Below, piece by piece: positions 60,334-64,000 of a DNA stretch of 64,000 nt (position 1 is the stretch's first letter; every line of letters starts with the position of its first letter). Position numbers and translations under genes: made by a program. The notes beneath the pieces were generated by a model. That model saw nothing but the letters and a program-made list of their open reading frames with translations. It searched no databases and was not told where the DNA came from. This DNA comes from Thiodiazotropha sp040506705 (GTDB lineage Bacteria; Pseudomonadota; Gammaproteobacteria; Chromatiales; Chromatiaceae): NCBI GenBank assembly GCA_040506705.1, contig JBEVWG010000024.1:1-64000 (forward strand), given 5' to 3'.

Positions 60334-60738
60334 ATGTCATCCCCCGTGGCCATCAGAATCACGATTTTACTGATACTCTTGCTGAACGCTGTCAATTCAT
60401 TTGCAGTGGAGCTGGAGGTTTCACCTGAGCGTTCCACCAGTGGCACCTTTAATCTCAGCTGGAAGGGGGAGGTGGGGGAGAGCTACCGTCTGTTCCAGGT
60501 CGATAGGGGTGATCAGTCTGATTTGATCTATCAAGGTGTGGATACCGCGCGAGTTATGACCGGTTTGCCCGATGGTGACTATACCTATCGGGTAGAGGCG
60601 GCGTCAGGCAGCAGCGAGCCACGTAAAGTCACAGTTGCTCACCATAGCCTGGTTCGAGCCTTCAGCTTCTTCGGCGTTGGCCTGGTGGTCTTTATTGCTA
60701 CAGTGATTATGATTGTTCGCGGCAGCAAGGGGCACTAA
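60334..60738 (+). CDS. Membrane-anchored fibronectin type III-like protein
   Basis: A 134-residue protein: signal peptide (about 1-24), one FN3-like beta-sandwich (about 25-100, with 'SGTFNLSWKGEVGESYRLFQ' and 'GLPDGDYTYRVEA') and a C-terminal transmembrane helix (about 108-128) with a short basic tail. The frame is open to 60238, but ATG 60334 directly precedes the signal peptide. It ends two bases before the amidohydrolase gene, so it belongs to the same operon; its role there is unknown, perhaps an assembly partner of the symporter. Confidence 0.75.
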   Translation: MSSPVAIRITILLILLLNAVNSFAVELEVSPERSTSGTFNLSWKGEVGESYRLFQVDRGDQSDLIYQGVDTARVMTGLPDGDYTYRVEAASGSSEPRKVTVAHHSLVRAFSFFGVGLVVFIATVIMIVRGSKGH

Positions 60739-60740
60739 GC

Positions 60741-61979
60741 ATGGAGAGTGAGTTACGCATCAACTTCGAACGCTTGAAGCAGAATCTGGACGACCTTTCC
60801 AATATCGGTCGGGAAAAGGATCACGGCATCTACCGCATGGCCTTCAGTGATGGGGATATGGAGGCAAGGCGCTGGCTCTCGCAACAGATCGAGTCTGCTG
60901 GTCTGAGTCTCTACCAGGATGGTGCCGCAAATCTGGGGGCACGTCTCAACTGGACTGATGACCGACCGGTGGTAATGACCGGCTCACACATCGATACAGT
61001 CCCCGGAGCTGGCCACCTGGACGGCGCACTGGGTGTTATCTGTGGTCTTGAAGCTCTGCGGGTTCTGCATGAACAGAATGTTTCACTCAGCAGCCCAGTT
61101 GAGCTGGTCGCCTTTTCCGATGAGGAGGGGCGGTTTGGAGGTCTACTTGGCTCCCAGTCTCTGTGTGGCCTGTTGACACCGGAAGCGATCCTCGCAGCTG
61201 AGGATCTGAATGGGATACGCCTTACCGAGGCTATGCAGCAGCAGGGGCTGAATGCTATGGATGCGCTCTCCGCCCAGCGCGATCCCGGCAGCATAAAGGC
61301 ATTTCTGGAATTACATATCGAACAGGGGCCGGTACTTGACCGTCAAGGCATGCAGATTGGTGCGGTTGATGCTATCACCGGACTCTTTAAATGGAATGTG
61401 CGCCTGATCGGCACCGCCAACCACGCAGGTACCACCCCAATGGAGATGCGCCAAGACGCCTTCCAGGGGCTGGCCGAGTTTGCCAGTCAAGTCGACCGGG
61501 TACTGGAAGAGCACGGCTCGCCCCGTAGCAGAACCACTATCGGCCGTGTCGAACTCTTCCCCGGTGCTGCCAATGTTGTACCTGGCATCGCCGAGTTCTC
61601 GCTTGAGGTCAGGGATACCGATCAGCAGGTGCTCGAAGCCTTGGCTGATGCTTACCGCCGGGCTCTCTCGGCCATAGCTCGCCGTCGTGACCTGATGTTT
61701 GAATTCGAAGTTCTTAGCACTATTGAACCCATACAGTGCCACAGTAGCGTGATAACTGCCGTGGAAACCTCAGCCCGGGATCTTGGTCTGGAGAGTCATC
61801 GTATGCCCAGTGGCGCGGTGCATGACACCCAGATTATGGCCTCCATGGCACCAGCAGGTATGGTTTTCGTGCCGAGCAAGGAGGGGCGAAGCCACTCCCC
61901 GGCAGAGTGGACGGCCTGGAAAGATATTGAAGCCGGCGCTAACACCTTGCTTAACGCTTTGGCCCGGCTAGCAGCCTGA
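60741..61979 (+). CDS. Zn-dependent amidohydrolase (M20; allantoate/N-carbamoyl-amino-acid hydrolase type)
   Basis: A 412-residue cytoplasmic metallohydrolase of the M20/ArgE-like HyuC-AllC group. Metal ligands are in place: GSHIDTVPGAGHLDG (His83, Asp94), FSDEEGRFGG (Glu128/129), LELHIEQGP, and a final His near 'GRSHSPAEW'; the substrate/dimer-lid motif 'GTANHAGTTPMEMRQDA' is present. It should hydrolyse an N-carbamoyl or ureido compound to ammonia, CO2 and an amino acid or similar acid. The substrate is not determined. Followed at 20 bases by a cysteine hydrolase. Confidence 0.9.
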   Translation: MESELRINFERLKQNLDDLSNIGREKDHGIYRMAFSDGDMEARRWLSQQIESAGLSLYQDGAANLGARLNWTDDRPVVMTGSHIDTVPGAGHLDGALGVICGLEALRVLHEQNVSLSSPVELVAFSDEEGRFGGLLGSQSLCGLLTPEAILAAEDLNGIRLTEAMQQQGLNAMDALSAQRDPGSIKAFLELHIEQGPVLDRQGMQIGAVDAITGLFKWNVRLIGTANHAGTTPMEMRQDAFQGLAEFASQVDRVLEEHGSPRSRTTIGRVELFPGAANVVPGIAEFSLEVRDTDQQVLEALADAYRRALSAIARRRDLMFEFEVLSTIEPIQCHSSVITAVETSARDLGLESHRMPSGAVHDTQIMASMAPAGMVFVPSKEGRSHSPAEWTAWKDIEAGANTLLNALARLAA

Positions 61980-61999
61980 AAAAACTAAGATAAGAAGTA

Positions 62000-62770
62000 A
62001 TGCCCATGATGCAAAAAGATAAACTGGCAGAATCGATTGAGACAGGCGGTGAGTTTGTCAATCTCGATCCCTTACGCAATACCTATCGGGAGGCGATCAC
62101 TGAAACTCCCGCAATAAAAAGTTCTCTGCGCCATGCTGACACCGCGCTGCTCTGTATCGATATGCAGTATCTCGATGCAGCGCCTGGCTACGGGGTTTTT
62201 GCCGATGCCGCTGCTTCCGGGGTGCCGCTGGAGGCCCAGGAGTACTATTTTGATCGGCTTAAGTACACTGTATTGCCCAGCGTCAACAGACTACAGGAGG
62301 CATTTCGCAGATTCGATCTGGAGGTGATCCATACCCGCATTCAATCTCACACCTCTGATGGACGTGATCGCAGTGCAGGCCACAAACGACTCGGCCTGCA
62401 TGCAGCTCCAGGTTCCAAAGAGGCTGAGTTTCTTGAAGACGTGGCTCCCCAGGGGGATGAGATTATTATCAATAAGACAGCCTCAGGTGTCTTCAATTCC
62501 ACCAATATCGAGTACATCCTGCGTAACATGCATATCACCGGTCTGTATGTTACCGGTGTCTACTCCAATGAGTGTGTCTCCACGGCCATCCGTGATGCAT
62601 GCGATCTCGGCTTCCATGTCACTTTGATCTCTGACGGCTGTGCCACTGTGACCCCTGAGCTGCAGAAGGCGACTATTACCACCATGAAAGATCGCTATGC
62701 CAGGGTGCTCAATGCCAATGAGGCCATTGCCGAATTAGAAACACTATTTGAGTCGCGTAAAGCGTTGTGA
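62000..62770 (+). CDS. Isochorismatase-family cysteine hydrolase
   Basis: A 256-residue cytoplasmic hydrolase with the catalytic triad Asp54 (LLCIDMQYLDAA), Lys159 (INKTASGVF) and Cys192 (VYSNECVSTAIRDA). The family includes N-carbamoylsarcosine amidase, ureidoacrylate amidohydrolase and biuret hydrolase. Beside an M20 carbamoylase and a symporter, an amidase acting on a ureide or carbamoyl compound is likely. Its stop overlaps the symporter start (GTGA). Confidence 0.88.
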   Translation: MPMMQKDKLAESIETGGEFVNLDPLRNTYREAITETPAIKSSLRHADTALLCIDMQYLDAAPGYGVFADAAASGVPLEAQEYYFDRLKYTVLPSVNRLQEAFRRFDLEVIHTRIQSHTSDGRDRSAGHKRLGLHAAPGSKEAEFLEDVAPQGDEIIINKTASGVFNSTNIEYILRNMHITGLYVTGVYSNECVSTAIRDACDLGFHVTLISDGCATVTPELQKATITTMKDRYARVLNANEAIAELETLFESRKAL

Positions 62771-64000
62771 ATAGCGTCAACTCCGCCATCCTATCTCCCT
62801 CTACCGGCTGGTTTATTCTTGCGGTCTTCAGTCTGCTATGGGTAGCGCTTGGATGGTGGTTCGGTCGTGGCAACAAAGATCTGGAAGGCTATATGCTGGC
62901 CGGGCGAAAAGTTGGCATGGCGCTGGGTACCGCCACCGCCATGGCTACCTGGGTCACCAGCAACACCACGATGGCAGCGCCGCAATTGGCTCTGCAGATG
63001 GGTATTTGGGGCATGATAGGTTACTCCCTGGGTTCTGTCGGCCTGCTGCTCTTCGCACCTTTGGCGCGTCGTATTCGTCAGCTGATGCCTGGCGGTTTTA
63101 CCAGCGGTGACTTTATCCGCCTTCGCTATGGCAAAACTGCCTGGCGGGTGTTCCTCGCTATCTCTCTTTTTTACGCCTTGGGTTGGCTCATCTCCATGGG
63201 TATGGCCGGGGGTGTACTGATCCATGCCCTCACTGGCATCGACTACCAGTTTGGAATGAGCGTGATCGTGCTCATCTGTGTGCTCTATACACTACTTGGA
63301 GGACTGCGAGCAGTCATCGGCACAGATTTCCTGCAGACCTTGATTATTCTGGTCGGTATCGTGGTGCTGGCCTGGCTGGCGATCGATAAGATCGGCTTCG
63401 AGACCATGCACACGGCCCTTGAAAAGGAGCGCCCAGAGCTGCTCAACCTGCTGATGCCTGCGGCGATCATGTTCCTCTTCAATAACCTGCTTTTCGGCGT
63501 TGGTGAGATCTTCCACTCCAACGTCTGGTGGAGCCGCGCTTTCGCCTTTCGTGAGGGGGTGGGTTTCAAGGCCTATCTGGTTGCTGGTCTCTTCTGGGCT
63601 CCGATACCGATCGTCGCTGGATTTATCGCACTGAGTGCGCCAGCCCTGAATCTGAACATACCTGCTGCCGATATGGTTGGCCCTATGGTAGCCGCAGAAT
63701 TGCTTGGCACCGGTGGTGCGATACTGGTCTTTATCGTCGTCTTTGCTGCGCTCGCGTCGAGTCTTGACTCGCTGTTGGCAGCTACCTCCGATCTGATCCT
63801 CACCGACATATACAAGGGACATTTCAAACCCGATGCCGATCCGGAGATGCTGGCCCGTGCAGCACGCTGGGTGATCATCGGTCTGGGTATCGCCACCTGG
63901 CTGGTCTGCCTGCCAAGGCTGACTACATTGGCGGCTCTACTCCATTTCACCGGAGCTTTTGTGGCGAGTACCATCTGGCCAATCGCTACCGGTCTCTTCT
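62767..64000 (+). CDS. Sodium:solute symporter (SSS family), truncated by window end
   Basis: At least 411 residues of a polytopic membrane transporter, running off the end of the window. GTG at 62767 overlaps the preceding stop (GTGA) and gives an N-terminal helix at once. Family motifs include 'GYMLAGRKVGMALGTATAMA' then TWVTSN, the 'GLRAVIGTDFLQTLIILVG' helix and 'ALASSLDSLLAATSDLI'. The relation looks closest to urea/ureide (DUR3-like) or other SSS porters. In this operon it probably imports the substrate of the two hydrolases. Confidence 0.88.
   Translation, partial: MNSVNSAILSPSTGWFILAVFSLLWVALGWWFGRGNKDLEGYMLAGRKVGMALGTATAMATWVTSNTTMAAPQLALQMGIWGMIGYSLGSVGLLLFAPLARRIRQLMPGGFTSGDFIRLRYGKTAWRVFLAISLFYALGWLISMGMAGGVLIHALTGIDYQFGMSVIVLICVLYTLLGGLRAVIGTDFLQTLIILVGIVVLAWLAIDKIGFETMHTALEKERPELLNLLMPAAIMFLFNNLLFGVGEIFHSNVWWSRAFAFREGVGFKAYLVAGLFWAPIPIVAGFIALSAPALNLNIPAADMVGPMVAAELLGTGGAILVFIVVFAALASSLDSLLAATSDLILTDIYKGHFKPDADPEMLARAARWVIIGLGIATWLVCLPRLTTLAALLHFTGAFVASTIWPIATGLF

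Overview
The window looks like a chromosomal segment of a free-living or symbiotic gammaproteobacterium, possibly a sulfur oxidiser of the Chromatiales/Sedimenticola/Thiodiazotropha type. This is inference from gene content: a CysB-like LysR regulator, many c-di-GMP proteins, a TIGR04211-type SH3 protein, TonB systems, a DUF3754 protein and a type III glutamine synthetase. No rRNA, tRNA, CRISPR array, prophage or intact insertion sequence was seen. Intergenic DNA carries several repeat families and three gene remnants.

Layout. 0-15 kb: two regulators, an SH3 envelope protein, a very large hybrid kinase with three solute-binding domains coupled to a diguanylate cyclase, a WYL regulator, a further diguanylate cyclase, a metallo-beta-lactamase-fold hydrolase and an FRG-domain protein. 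15-19.6 kb: an EAL-CBS-GGDEF protein, a MscS remnant and a ZIP-like membrane protein interrupted by two cyclic-nucleotide-binding domains. 19.7-34.5 kb: genes that fit phosphorus acquisition, namely a Na+/Pi cotransporter with two small partners, secreted endonuclease I, a secreted beta-propeller, a PhoD phosphatase, and a TonB receptor/phytase/TonB/ExbB/ExbD operon. 34.7-37.7 kb: a degenerate GGDEF protein and an AraC regulator enclosed by two copies of a ~0.38-kb repeat. 38-43.2 kb: a TonB receptor, YfiR and hybrid kinase module. 43.6-48 kb: divergent MFS/LysR, a hairpin element, a DUF3754 protein and a rhodanese.

48.1-53.9 kb holds the most interesting locus: four tightly packed genes encoding a TolC-like outer-membrane protein fused to a glycoside-hydrolase-like domain, an HlyD-like adaptor, a TackOD1 zinc-ribbon protein with a degenerate GGDEF domain but an intact RxxD I-site, and a membrane family 2 glycosyltransferase. 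I read it as a c-di-GMP-gated exopolysaccharide synthesis and export machine. 53.9-57.0 kb, on the other strand, is an RNA-repair operon: an RbfA-like protein, the RtcB RNA ligase, a tiny ORF, a conserved unknown and a small basic protein, behind a strong promoter and a long structured leader.

57.5-64 kb: type III glutamine synthetase behind a sigma54-like promoter, then an operon of a membrane FN3-like protein, an M20 amidohydrolase, a cysteine hydrolase and a sodium:solute symporter cut by the window end, suggestive of ureide, hydantoin or urea nitrogen use.
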